From positions 165,251 through 187,215 of the forward strand of contig DMDA01000027.1 of NCBI GenBank assembly GCA_003451595.1: DNA of 21,965 nucleotides, written 5' to 3'. The notes beneath the pieces are model-generated. The model saw only the letters and a list, made by a program, of their open reading frames with translations. It had not been told where the DNA came from and did no database searches. The position numbers were made by a program, and so were the translations under genes. This stretch comes from Chloroflexota bacterium (GTDB lineage: Bacteria; Chloroflexota; Anaerolineae; Caldilineales; Caldilineaceae). Below, one piece after another: positions 6,069 through 14,166 of the stretch. The stretch's first letter is position 1. Each line of letters opens with the position of its first letter.

Positions 6069-7163
6069 TCAATCTCCAAGCGTCTGCGGCGGCGCCCACA
6101 CCGGAATTTGCACCGGCTTCACGCTGGCGACAATCGCCGCGCGGTGCGGCTCCAGCCAGGGCGGCAGCATCAGCTGCGTGCCTAATGTCGCCGCCGGCTC
6201 GTCGACAGCGAAGCCTGGTCCCGCTGTCGCCAGCTCGACAATATGCCCATCCGGGTCGTTGGTGTAGATGCTCTTGAAATAGACGCGATCCATCACCGGC
6301 GAGACGCGATAGCCCGCGCGCACCAACCTATCACGAAACGCGAGTTGCGCCTCCGCGTCGGGCACGGCAAAGGCGTAGTGATGCGTCTGCCCGGCGCCCA
6401 TGCGCACGCGCGACCCACGCTCTGCCTTGCGCTCGAAGTAGGTGATCAGCGTGCCCGGCGCCCCGTCGCCAACACCCCAATACCAGTGCGCCGAATTCGG
6501 ATCATCGAAGTTCGAAGTCATCTTGACGCGGCGCAATCCCAGCACCTCGACGAAAAAGGCGTGTGTGCGCTCGATGTCCGCGCCAATCGCCGTGATGTGG
6601 TGCATGCCCTCAGACAGCGCCATATCTGCCGTGATCGTGGGTACAGGTTCGGGCCATGTCGTGGCGGCGATGCGCGCTTCGTCGCGATTACGCCCAATCA
6701 TCTCTGCAGGTGGCTCACGATAGGCCATCCCCAACATGTCGGCGGCTTCATCCACTGTCCAGCCCGGCCCATCGGTGGCGATCTCGACGATCGCACCGTC
6801 CGGGTCGCGCAGGTAGATCGATGTGAAGTAATGACGGTCCAGTGGCCCGGTGACGGCGACGCCCAGGTCAGTGAGCCGTCGCTTCCAGCGCAGTAGTGTG
6901 GAGTACGTTGGCGTGCGCAGCGCAAAGTGGTGCGCACCGCCGATGCCTGGACTCCCCGCCGGCGCGCCCGGCCATTCGAAGAAGGTGATCGCTGTGCCAG
7001 GCCGGCCGGTTGCGTCGCCAAAGTAGAGGTGATAGCTCTCAGGCGCATCAAAATTGACGGTCAGCTTGACCAGGCGCAAGCCTAGCACCCGTGTGTAGAA
7101 GTCGATCGTGCGCTGAGCGTTTCTAGTCACAAGTGTGATGTGATGCAGTCCTGTAATTTCCAT
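6069..7163 (-). CDS. Two-module VOC (glyoxalase/ring-cleaving dioxygenase, MhqO-like) protein
   Basis: A 364-residue cytosolic metalloprotein of the vicinal oxygen chelate superfamily. It has two similar halves of about 150 residues. The first has GLHHITLVT at the N-terminus, GGAHHFAL near residue 75 and VEIATDGPGWTVDE near residue 126. The second has GMHHITAIG, QTHHYAFAV and VELATAGPGFAVDE. The repeated HHI, HH and E positions are the usual metal ligands. The family includes MhqO/MhqE proteins that cleave or detoxify hydroquinone and quinone compounds; the substrate here is inferred only. ATG 7163 follows AAGGTGA (7177-7171) at 7 bases. The first bases of that site pair in a 6-base-pair hairpin (7175-7180 with 7184-7189), which could limit translation. 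It has its own promoter and palindromic operator candidate. Confidence 0.88.
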   Translation of the reverse strand: MEITGLHHITLVTRNAQRTIDFYTRVLGLRLVKLTVNFDAPESYHLYFGDATGRPGTAITFFEWPGAPAGSPGIGGAHHFALRTPTYSTLLRWKRRLTDLGVAVTGPLDRHYFTSIYLRDPDGAIVEIATDGPGWTVDEAADMLGMAYREPPAEMIGRNRDEARIAATTWPEPVPTITADMALSEGMHHITAIGADIERTHAFFVEVLGLRRVKMTSNFDDPNSAHWYWGVGDGAPGTLITYFERKAERGSRVRMGAGQTHHYAFAVPDAEAQLAFRDRLVRAGYRVSPVMDRVYFKSIYTNDPDGHIVELATAGPGFAVDEPAATLGTQLMLPPWLEPHRAAIVASVKPVQIPVWAPPQTLGD

Positions 7164-7229
7164 CGTTATCTCACCTTCGCTCGGCGAAGTTACACGCCGG
7201 CGCCCAAAGCGCCTGCCCGCAAGAATTTG

Positions 7230-7257
7230 ATTGTAACCACAAATAGTTCGACATCAA
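7230..7257 (-). promoter_or_regulatory. Probable promoter of the VOC gene
   Basis: On the minus strand, TTGATG (7257-7252) and TACAAT (7235-7230) are separated by 16 bases. The -10 box matches 5 of 6 consensus positions and the -35 box 4 of 6. The predicted start is near 7223, giving a leader of about 60 bases. The area is distinctly AT-rich compared with its surroundings. Confidence 0.6.
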
Positions 7258-7272
7258 AGTATTTTGGTTACA
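7232..7272. promoter_or_regulatory. Palindromic operator candidate around the VOC promoter
   Basis: TGTAACCA (7232-7239) and TGGTTACA (7265-7272) form a perfect 8-base inverted repeat with 25 bases between them, about 33 bases centre to centre or three helical turns. One half overlaps the -10 box and the other sits just upstream of the -35 box. A third TGGTTAC occurs at 7314-7320. The placement suggests a dimer- or tetramer-binding repressor site. The regulator is not in the window. Confidence 0.5.
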
Positions 7273-7313
7273 CTTCTGATCTGTAGAACATGGCGGTTCG
7301 CCTGGATTTGGTG

Positions 7314-7427
7314 TGGTTACGCCGAGCGGGGGCGCAACGGATGCAGAGAGGGATGGGACACAAACTACAGGGCATAGTCAGCATCCCATCTGCGGCATTC
7401 TATGTTCCGAGTCCAGAAACCCGATGA
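7314..7427. other. Rest of the gap between the VOC gene and the dehydrogenase stop
   Basis: This non-coding stretch contains the third TGGTTAC copy and a 7-base inverted repeat GATGGGA/TCCCATC (7352-7358 with 7384-7390, 25-base loop), 37 bases after the dehydrogenase stop codon. The long loop and absence of a T-tract make it a weak terminator candidate. I see no gene in it. Confidence 0.3.
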
Positions 7428-10226
7428 TTACTCGAACGGTTCAAGATAGCGGGCGTCAATGACTTCGCGTCCGCTGTCCGGTCGTTCCCACGCTACAAAC
7501 AGGTTATCTTTGCCGTCCGCCTGTTTATAGAGCACCTCGAAGTAATAGCGTTCACCCGCCTCCAACGCAATTGGGCCGGTGGCTTGCTCCGGGTGCTTGT
7601 CATAGACCTCGGGGCCGGTCCAGTCTGGCGTGTAGGCGACGACGATCTTGTTGGCCGGATCGGCGTCGGTGCTGAGCGAGAGCGCACCGCGATCGTCGGC
7701 AGAGATGAAGAAGCGATAATCGCCGCTGATGGGCGGGACGAGATAGCCGCGAATGCGCACGCCGTAGTTGTCGCCGCTGCCGCGCGGGAAGGCCAGTCGC
7801 GTCAGTTCGACGATCTCCGGCGCATCTTGCTTGAACTGCGGCGTCTTGACGAACGCATCCAGATCGTTGCCGGCGACGCCTCTCCAAAGCTCGGCGCGAA
7901 TGACGCCGGTTGCTGCAGATGCGTAGCTGCCTGGAGCAACGGTGGCAGCCGCCTGTTCAGGCTGAACGGACGTTGGTGCATCCCCGCTCGTCGAAGCAGC
8001 CATGACATCCACTTCAGGTGTCACCAGGGGCGCCTCAGCCAAAGCGTTTGCATCCGGCGACTCTGTGACTATGGCGCCCTCTGCATCTACATAATAAGCT
8101 GTCAACACGCGGTCGCCATCCTCAATCACGATGTCATGCACAGCGGCGCCGCCGTCCGACCAACTGTCGAACGTCAGGCCATCTGCAGTGGTCAATGGCG
8201 CTTCAATAATGCGTTTGGCATTGATGTAGGTCTTGACTCTGAAAGGCGTTGTGTAGCTACTGCCCGCGTAAGTAATGCGCAAGCCGCGCGGGACGCTATC
8301 GAAGGTGTAGGTCACTTCCTCCGCCTTGACGTCCACACACTCCTGGTCTTGCAACGCCTGGCTGTCGGTCACGGTGAGACAGAGTTCCAGGTAGGTGTTG
8401 TCGCCGTGATCCTCGAAGACAAACTCACCCGACGCGCCCGTTGCCTTGACTGCGTCGTAATGGATGTGTTCATTGTGATGAAGGATGCCTGACCAGGCCA
8501 GGCGTCCTTCTCCCAGGTCGCCGTCATCGGAGTCGCTGCCCCGGCCACGAAAAGTAATTTTCTCACCGATGCGGAATTTGGCGCCGTCGCCTGGCTCCAG
8601 AATTTCTGCGGCAGGCGGTTCACTGCCAACCAGGACTTCCAGCGCGTCGGTGCTGGTGCTGCCCGCTGCGTCGGTGACGGTCAACGTCACTTGGTAGACG
8701 CCATTTTCCGTGTAGGTGTGCGTTGGGTTGGCTTTGCTGCTACTCTCCCCGTCGCCAAAATCCCACTGGTAGCCGACGATGCTGCTTTCCGGGTCGGTGC
8801 TGCGTTCACTGGAGAAGGCCACCTCCAGCGGCGCAGCGCCACCGCTGGGGTCAACTGTCGCCACAGCGGTAGGTGGACGGTCGCCGCCAGGCACGTAGCG
8901 GATGCGCCAGAGGCCGCCCAGGATGATGGAGAGCGCGTAGAGCGCGTCGTCGGTGGCGGTAATCTGGACGATGCCGGGCATGTTCGTAGCGAACTCGTTG
9001 TCGGTCACGCCGCCACTGCCGTCAAAGGTCAGAAAATTTGTCACGCCACCGTTGAAGTCGTGATAGAAGTAGGCGCCGCGATAGAGCGCGGGGAAGGCGC
9101 GTCCCAGGTAGAGGTCGCCACCGATGGCCGCTCCGCGCTGTGGTTTCGTGGTGTGACGATAGCTATAGACGCCATGCGTCACCGTCCACTCACCGGTGCG
9201 GAAGGCCTCACAGTTGGCGTAGGTGGCGGCTTCTTCCGGCCCTTCATAGCAAGGCCAGCCAAAGTTAGCGCCCGGCCCGCCGATGTTGATCTCCTCCCAC
9301 TTTTCGTTGCCCACCTCGCCTACAATGACACGCCCGTTGCGCGGGTCGACCGTAAAGCGGAAAGGGTTGCGCATCCCCAGCGCAAAGACCTTGGAGCGGT
9401 TACTGCCGGGGTCGCCATCGAAGAAGGGATTGCTCGTCAGTCCTTCGCCCGTGTCCGGGTCGATGCGCAGAATCTTGCCGTTGAGGCTGTTGATATCCAG
9501 CGCACGGGCGTTGCCCTTGCTGTTGACAATGCCGTCGCCCACTGAGACATACAGCGCGCCCTCAGGCCCAAAGCGGAGCATGTCGATCGTGTGGGCGGTG
9601 CCTTCGGCGGCGATGCAGTCGCGCACGGGCTGCCCGTCGGCGTCGCGACAAGAGAAAGGCTCGGCGTCGCCCTGATCGGGGTTGCCGACGTGATCGGCGG
9701 TGCTGTTCGTTCCCACCAACACGACGCCGCTGCCGGGTATAGCAGTGTTGAGATCGGCGGCGTCTGCGGTCAGCCGCACAACGCGCGAGACACGCGCCCC
9801 ACCAGGGTTGCGATCCTTGATCTCCGGCGGGTCGTAGACGAAGGCGACGTAGACGTAAGGGCGATCCGGCCACGCCGGATCGACGGCGATGCCCATCAGC
9901 CCGCGATCGGCGGCGTCGTTGACCTCGGTAGTCATGTCAATGAAAGGATCGGCCAGCAATTCGCCGTTCTGGACGACGCGCACACGCCCGGCCTTTTCTG
10001 CAATGAAGATACGGCCATCCGGCGCCAACGCAAAGCTGGTGGGCAGGTTTAGCCCCACCACGACGCTCTCCTGGATGAAGCCGTAGGGCAGGTTGAAGCC
10101 GCCCTGCGCCGCTGCCGGGTGTGCTGCTGGGGTGAGCAGACCTGCCGCTGCCAGCAGCGACAACGACCAGCGCGCAATTAAGCGAAACGAAGTAGATGCC
10201 TGAATGTTCATGACTGTAGGTCTCAT
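7428..10226 (-). CDS. Secreted PQQ-dependent sugar (glucose/sorbosone) dehydrogenase-like protein with PKD and PA14 domains
   Basis: A 932-residue exported protein. Residues 1-41 are a Sec signal peptide (basic start, hydrophobic core, cut near AAAQ). Residues 46-444 form a six-bladed soluble glucose dehydrogenase-like propeller, with LPTSFALAPDGRIFIAEKAG, AHTIDMLRFGPEGALYVSVGD and FALGMRNPFRFTVD. These hold the His and Arg of the PQQ site in known relatives. Residues 450-534 are a PKD domain (YQWDFGDGESS). Residues 535-633 resemble another Ig/PKD-like module with SGILHHNEHIHYD. Residues 640-715 are an unassigned beta-rich module. A low-complexity linker leads to a PA14 domain (772-932) that may bind carbohydrate. 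It probably oxidises sugars or aldoses outside the cell, or binds polysaccharide; dehydrogenase activity is inferred. ATG 10226 has no clear ribosome binding site; ATG 10211 (MNIQAS) is equally possible. Confidence 0.88.
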   Translation of the reverse strand: MRPTVMNIQASTSFRLIARWSLSLLAAAGLLTPAAHPAAAQGGFNLPYGFIQESVVVGLNLPTSFALAPDGRIFIAEKAGRVRVVQNGELLADPFIDMTTEVNDAADRGLMGIAVDPAWPDRPYVYVAFVYDPPEIKDRNPGGARVSRVVRLTADAADLNTAIPGSGVVLVGTNSTADHVGNPDQGDAEPFSCRDADGQPVRDCIAAEGTAHTIDMLRFGPEGALYVSVGDGIVNSKGNARALDINSLNGKILRIDPDTGEGLTSNPFFDGDPGSNRSKVFALGMRNPFRFTVDPRNGRVIVGEVGNEKWEEINIGGPGANFGWPCYEGPEEAATYANCEAFRTGEWTVTHGVYSYRHTTKPQRGAAIGGDLYLGRAFPALYRGAYFYHDFNGGVTNFLTFDGSGGVTDNEFATNMPGIVQITATDDALYALSIILGGLWRIRYVPGGDRPPTAVATVDPSGGAAPLEVAFSSERSTDPESSIVGYQWDFGDGESSSKANPTHTYTENGVYQVTLTVTDAAGSTSTDALEVLVGSEPPAAEILEPGDGAKFRIGEKITFRGRGSDSDDGDLGEGRLAWSGILHHNEHIHYDAVKATGASGEFVFEDHGDNTYLELCLTVTDSQALQDQECVDVKAEEVTYTFDSVPRGLRITYAGSSYTTPFRVKTYINAKRIIEAPLTTADGLTFDSWSDGGAAVHDIVIEDGDRVLTAYYVDAEGAIVTESPDANALAEAPLVTPEVDVMAASTSGDAPTSVQPEQAAATVAPGSYASAATGVIRAELWRGVAGNDLDAFVKTPQFKQDAPEIVELTRLAFPRGSGDNYGVRIRGYLVPPISGDYRFFISADDRGALSLSTDADPANKIVVAYTPDWTGPEVYDKHPEQATGPIALEAGERYYFEVLYKQADGKDNLFVAWERPDSGREVIDARYLEPFE

Positions 10227-10322
10227 ACAGATGTCTGGCTTGCCGTCGCAATCTTTCTGGAAGTCTTGAAGCCGCCAGGACGATCAGCAGGCTGCCGGGC
10301 GGGACAATACGTTTGCGACGCC

Positions 10323-10353
10323 ATTGTACCTGGGCGCCTGGAGATTTGGGCAA
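10323..10353 (-). promoter_or_regulatory. Possible promoter of the dehydrogenase gene
   Basis: On the minus strand TACAAT (10328-10323) is a good -10 box, about 100 bases before the start codon. The best -35 match, TTGCCC (10353-10348), is 19 bases away, which is longer than ideal. The rest of the 170-base gap shows only a distant CGTCGCAA/TTGCGAC repeat. Confidence 0.35.
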
Positions 10354-10361
10354 TGCGATGA

Positions 10362-10395
10362 GCAACCGATCATCATGCGCACGATGATCGGTTGC
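10362..10395 (-). terminator. Strong hairpin directly after the metallophosphatase stop (no T-tract)
   Basis: GCAACCGATCATC (10362-10374) pairs perfectly with GATGATCGGTTGC (10383-10395), giving 13 base pairs and an 8-base loop. It begins 1 base after the stop codon at 10399-10397. The sequence that follows on the minus strand, TCATCGCATTG, has no run of T. It may be a U-less terminator or an RNA-stabilising end. Confidence 0.55.
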
Positions 10396-10396
10396 A

Positions 10397-11953
10397 TTAC
10401 GGGCGTTGCGTGGTGGGTAGGAAGAGGTGATGAGGCAGGGTCAGTTCGACCGTCAACAGCGCCGCCGCCATTGGGTCGCCGTCGAAGGCTTCCGCCGTGC
10501 GCCGGCCACTGCCTTCGACCAACAGCGCCAGCGGGTTTCCTGTTTGCCAGCCAGGCCGATTCACGATCTCTTGCACAATTGGCGTCAAGTCTGGGCTGCG
10601 CCAGCGGGCGCCGACCACCGTCCAGGCGGGAACTGCGTTCCAGGCGATGCGCGCAGAGGTGCGTGGACGCGCAGACAGGTTGTTGGCCTGCGCCTGGAAA
10701 GGCAGGGCCGCGTCACTGGCTTCGCCGGCAAAGATGAGCGAAGTTGCGATGTCGGCAGTTTCATCGACGGTGAACTCCAGATACGCGCGTTGGATTAGAT
10801 AGCCCGGCGGCACGGCTACGTCCGTGAACCGCATCCCCACCAGTTGCGTCTCGCCAGGATGGTCTGGATCGCTGACGAACTCCAGATCGGTGCTGGTGAG
10901 CGTCACCTGATGCGTGGCCAGCGACTCTTCAGCGTCGTTCTCGCTGCCAGTGACGCGCAGGGTGATGTCGGAATGCAGCGGCGCAGCGGGCGGTGGATAA
11001 TCGACTGTGCGCTGCACGTAGACATCCTGAATCGCGCCGGTGCGCGTCGCCAGCGTGTACGTCATGACCTCCGTTGTGGCCTCGATCAGCATAGCGCCAT
11101 AGTCGGCGTTGTAGCGGAACTGGCTGCCAGCCACCGGCGCCCCCAGTGGATACAAATCGGCGCCGCCGATGCCGTTCACAAAGTAGACGATGCCATCGCG
11201 CAAAATGCGTTCATAGGTGTGATCATGCCCGGCCAGCACGGCTGTTGCGCCCCACGCGGCATAGGGCCACTGCATGGTTGGCGTCGAACCATGTACGGTG
11301 GACGATGAATAGGGCGGGTGATGCATGACGACGATCCGCCAGGGCGCAATGGATTCCTTGAGCGCGTTGCGCAGCCAGTCAGCTTGAAAGGAGGTGACCT
11401 CGATGCCATCAGGTTCGTGCGGGTCGCTATCCACTACAAAGACGTGCACCGCGCCGACCGTCACATCGTAGTAACGTTCGTTGCCTGGCAACGCGAAGTA
11501 GTCGAGTGCGGGATAGGGCAGCGGTGGTGCGCCGTGCGTGGTGCGCCAATCATGATTGCCCAGCGCGGGAAAGAAACGATTGCTGGTGGCGCCCGGCCCA
11601 TAAGCGCCCTGATAAGGGTAGATATAGGCGGCGTAGTGTTTGCCGATATTAGCGTCGATGGTGGCGGCGCGACCATCTGGATAGTTGTTGTCGCCCACCG
11701 TGAGCACAGCGTCGGGCTGCCAGCCGGCCACTAGCGCTGCGACATCGGCCTCCGGCTGGCCGTCCATGCCAAAATCGCCGATGACGGCCAGCCGCGTCAC
11801 CCCGGCGGCGCGCGGTTGCATGCTCACTAGCAGGGGGCGGCGCATCTCTGTCATGGGTGGTGTAGTCAACGCGTGCGCGAACATGATCACACCCATCAGT
11901 ATGAGTGCGCCCCCGCCAAGCATTAGCAGCCAACGCAAAACCCTCATCACCAA
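10397..11953 (-). CDS. Membrane-anchored calcineurin-like metallophosphatase with DNRLRE-like C-terminal domain
   Basis: A 518-residue surface protein. A hydrophobic segment (about 4-28) acts as a signal anchor. Residues 53-300 are a calcineurin-like phosphoesterase of the purple acid phosphatase type, with all five metal blocks visible: GDFG (59-62), GDNNY (87-91), GNHDW (132-136), HHPPY (211-215) and GHDHTYE (242-248). It probably hydrolyses phosphomonoesters outside the cell. Residues 328-505 are a beta-rich DNRLRE-like module (IQRAYLEFTVDE, PDLTPIVQEIVNRPGW, LALLVEGSG), likely for cell-surface attachment. The protein ends HHLFLPTTQRP. The TTG at 11953, GTG at 11950 and ATG at 11947 are all in frame; GGAGG lies 6 bases before the TTG, so an upstream non-ATG start is plausible. 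It follows the MFS gene by about 35 bases and is probably cotranscribed with it. Confidence 0.88.
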   Translation of the reverse strand: MVMRVLRWLLMLGGGALILMGVIMFAHALTTPPMTEMRRPLLVSMQPRAAGVTRLAVIGDFGMDGQPEADVAALVAGWQPDAVLTVGDNNYPDGRAATIDANIGKHYAAYIYPYQGAYGPGATSNRFFPALGNHDWRTTHGAPPLPYPALDYFALPGNERYYDVTVGAVHVFVVDSDPHEPDGIEVTSFQADWLRNALKESIAPWRIVVMHHPPYSSSTVHGSTPTMQWPYAAWGATAVLAGHDHTYERILRDGIVYFVNGIGGADLYPLGAPVAGSQFRYNADYGAMLIEATTEVMTYTLATRTGAIQDVYVQRTVDYPPPAAPLHSDITLRVTGSENDAEESLATHQVTLTSTDLEFVSDPDHPGETQLVGMRFTDVAVPPGYLIQRAYLEFTVDETADIATSLIFAGEASDAALPFQAQANNLSARPRTSARIAWNAVPAWTVVGARWRSPDLTPIVQEIVNRPGWQTGNPLALLVEGSGRRTAEAFDGDPMAAALLTVELTLPHHLFLPTTQRP

Positions 11954-11984
11954 TCGTTCCCTCCAGTCCTTCAGGGCGTTGTTC

Positions 11985-12017
11985 CGTTTACGTCACTGGT
12001 GACTGATGACGTAAACG
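11985..12017 (-). other. Hairpin containing the MFS stop codon
   Basis: CGTTTACGTCA and TGACGTAAACG (11985-11995 with 12007-12017) form a perfect 11-base-pair stem with an 11-base loop. The TAA stop of the MFS gene (11990-11988) lies inside the stem, and the other arm codes for its last residues. No T-tract follows, and the metallophosphatase ribosome binding site is about 20 bases downstream. It looks more like an intercistronic RNA element than a terminator. Confidence 0.5.
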
Positions 12018-13238
12018 CATGACAATCAACAGCGCCGCGCCCGCCATCAGTGCGCCGAATAGAAACGTGGCGGTCGGCGCAATAGCGGCCCACAGCACTC
12101 CGGCAACCAGCGAGGCCGGCAACGCCATCAGGCCAATCGTGCCGTTGAGCCAGCCGTAGCCGACGCCACGTTGAGCACCGGGCACCAGATCGGCCACCAA
12201 TGACTTGATTGCCCCTTCGGTCATGGCGTAATATAGACCATACAGCCCCCACAGCACCGCGATCTGCCACACCGTGTTGCTCAAGGCAAAACCCAGGTAG
12301 ACCAGGGCATAAAAGCTCCAACCGATCTGAATGACGCGCAGCCGTCCGATGCGATCGGAAAGTTGACCGAAGGGTTGCGCAAACACTGTGTACACGCCGT
12401 TGAAGAGCAGCACCATCAGCAGCGTGGTAAGCACGCTGGCGCCGCGCGCCTGGGCCAGCAAGACGATGAACGCATCCGCCGAGTTGCCCAGCGTAAAGAT
12501 GGCCACACCCAACAACGCCAGACGAAAGCGCGGGTCAAAGGCGGCCAGAGAGAGCCGCACTGGCGCTCGCGCAACGCCTGGGGCGGGCGTCGCGCGACGC
12601 TGTTCCTGCAGCCCCCACGCCAATAAGGCCACTGCCAGCGCCGCCGGGATCATCGACAGCCACACCATCATCGTGAAGGTGGCTTGCGTTAATTCCAGGC
12701 TGCGCTGCTGGCTCCAATAGACGACGCCAATCGCCACAGCCAGCCCGATGAATGCTCCCAGCGTATCGCCAGCGCGCTGAAAGCCAAAGGCGGCGCCACG
12801 CCGGGTGGCATCGATGCTGTCGGCAATGATCGCATCGCGCGGCGCCGTGCGGATGCCCTTGCCCAGGCGGTCGCCGAAGCGCGCGGCAAAGACAGTGCTC
12901 CAACTGGAAGCTGTCGCCAGCAGCGGCTTGACGACCAGCGACAGCGTGTAACCGCCGACGGCGAGCCATTTGCGATTGCCGATGCGGTCGGAAATGTAGC
13001 CCGACGCCAGCTTGGTCAGCGCGGCGGTCGTCTCCGCCACACCCTCGATCAACCCGATCAGCGGGGTTGAGGTCTTGAGAACGCTGGCGAGAAAGAGTGG
13101 CAACAGATAGACCACCATCTCGCTGGAGATGTCAGTCAGCAGCGAGGCGACAGTCGTGATATAGATGTTGCGTGGATAGCGCCGGACAGCGCCCGCCGTT
13201 GTAGCTGTGCTCGCTACGGTCGAAGAATCTTCTGTCAT
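11988..13238 (-). CDS. Major facilitator superfamily transporter
   Basis: A 416-residue inner-membrane transporter with about 11-12 hydrophobic segments. The N-half begins TTVASLLTDISSEMVVYLLP, and the inter-helix motif A appears twice, as SGYISDRIGNRKW and GQLSDRIGRLRV, one in each half as expected for MFS. The GDRLGKGIRTAPRDAIIADS loop is typical of a group of efflux-like MFS proteins of unknown substrate. The central loop (about 215-230) is short and basic. The ATG overlaps the esterase stop in an ATGA arrangement, so the two are probably translationally coupled; this suggests a shared substrate or product, but none can be named. The stop codon is embedded in a hairpin. Confidence 0.9.
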   Translation of the reverse strand: MTEDSSTVASTATTAGAVRRYPRNIYITTVASLLTDISSEMVVYLLPLFLASVLKTSTPLIGLIEGVAETTAALTKLASGYISDRIGNRKWLAVGGYTLSLVVKPLLATASSWSTVFAARFGDRLGKGIRTAPRDAIIADSIDATRRGAAFGFQRAGDTLGAFIGLAVAIGVVYWSQQRSLELTQATFTMMVWLSMIPAALAVALLAWGLQEQRRATPAPGVARAPVRLSLAAFDPRFRLALLGVAIFTLGNSADAFIVLLAQARGASVLTTLLMVLLFNGVYTVFAQPFGQLSDRIGRLRVIQIGWSFYALVYLGFALSNTVWQIAVLWGLYGLYYAMTEGAIKSLVADLVPGAQRGVGYGWLNGTIGLMALPASLVAGVLWAAIAPTATFLFGALMAGAALLIVMRLRHQSPVT

Positions 13239-14020
13239 TGGTCACCTGTCTGCGTGAGCGGCAGCCAAGCGAGCACGCGCTGGATCATCACATCCCAGTA
13301 CGCCCAAGCATGGTCACCTGGCCCGTCTTCATAGGTGAGTGGCAACCCGAGCGCCTCGGCATGCGCCTTGAAGCGCAGGTTGTCGGCGTGGAGAAAATCT
13401 TCCGTGCCGCAGCATTGGTATAGACGCGGTGGGGCTACCCTAAGGCGAGCGGCGCGCGTCGCCAGTGCATAGACGTCGTTGGCACTGCCTGCAAACTTGC
13501 TCAGGTCGCCAAAGACGCGCCCCAACTCCGCCGCCCAGGCCGGGTCTTCGCTGGCAGCGGCGTCATCAGCGAAATTGCGCAGCGCGCCCGACAGGCTGGC
13601 GGCGGCAGCGTAGCGCATCGGATGGCGGAGCGCCAGCTTAAACGCGCCATAGCCCCCCATCGATAGCCCGGCGACAAAGTTGTCCTCGCGCCGCGCTGAA
13701 AGCGGAAAGAAGCTGCGCGCTAATTCAGGCAGTTCTTCGCTGATGTAAGTCCAGTAGCGGTTGCCGTGCGCCATATCGGTGTAGAAGCTGCGATCAACCG
13801 CCGGCATTACCACCGCCAGATTCAGCGGCTCTACGTAGCGTTCAATCGAAGTGCGCCGCTGCCAGATCGTGTGGTCGTCAGAGAGACCGTGGAGCAACCA
13901 GAGTACAGGCCATTTCTGTGCGCGGCGCTGACCTCCTGGCGCCGGTTGCGGCAGAATCACATCCATTGCGACCGACAGACCGAGCACATGGGAGAAAAAG
14001 TTGACATGCAATAGGGCCAT
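13235..14020 (-). CDS. Esterase of the EstA/esterase D family (alpha/beta hydrolase)
   Basis: A 261-residue cytosolic serine hydrolase resembling tributyrin esterase EstA and S-formylglutathione hydrolase. The oxyanion region is LWLLHGLSDDHTIW. The nucleophile elbow GLSMGGYGAFKLAL has Ser120. The acid is Asp208 in GTEDFLH and the base His237 in PGDHAWAYWD. There is no signal peptide. Esters of short fatty acids or acetylated sugars are the usual substrates; the real one is not known. ATG 14020 has GGAG 7 bases upstream, and a promoter lies about 50 bases further up. First gene of a probable esterase-MFS-metallophosphatase transcript. Confidence 0.9.
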   Translation of the reverse strand: MALLHVNFFSHVLGLSVAMDVILPQPAPGGQRRAQKWPVLWLLHGLSDDHTIWQRRTSIERYVEPLNLAVVMPAVDRSFYTDMAHGNRYWTYISEELPELARSFFPLSARREDNFVAGLSMGGYGAFKLALRHPMRYAAAASLSGALRNFADDAAASEDPAWAAELGRVFGDLSKFAGSANDVYALATRAARLRVAPPRLYQCCGTEDFLHADNLRFKAHAEALGLPLTYEDGPGDHAWAYWDVMIQRVLAWLPLTQTGDQ

Positions 14021-14070
14021 AATTACGCTCCATCGACAGTAAAGGCGGTGATAATGTATAAGACCCGGTT

Positions 14071-14099
14071 ACTATCGATCCAGGCAGTGGGAATGTCAA
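14071..14099 (-). promoter_or_regulatory. Probable promoter of the esterase-MFS transcript
   Basis: On the minus strand TTGACA (14099-14094) and GATAGT (14076-14071) are 17 bases apart. The -35 box is perfect and the -10 box matches 4 of 6. The predicted start is near 14064, leaving a leader of about 44 bases. The remaining sequence up to the membrane-protein stop at 14167 shows nothing else. Confidence 0.55.
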
Positions 14100-14166
14100 G
14101 TCTGGACGAAGAGGCAGCGGATTCAGGGACGGATGGAACGGTGGACATACGCTGGCAGCCTGGCAA

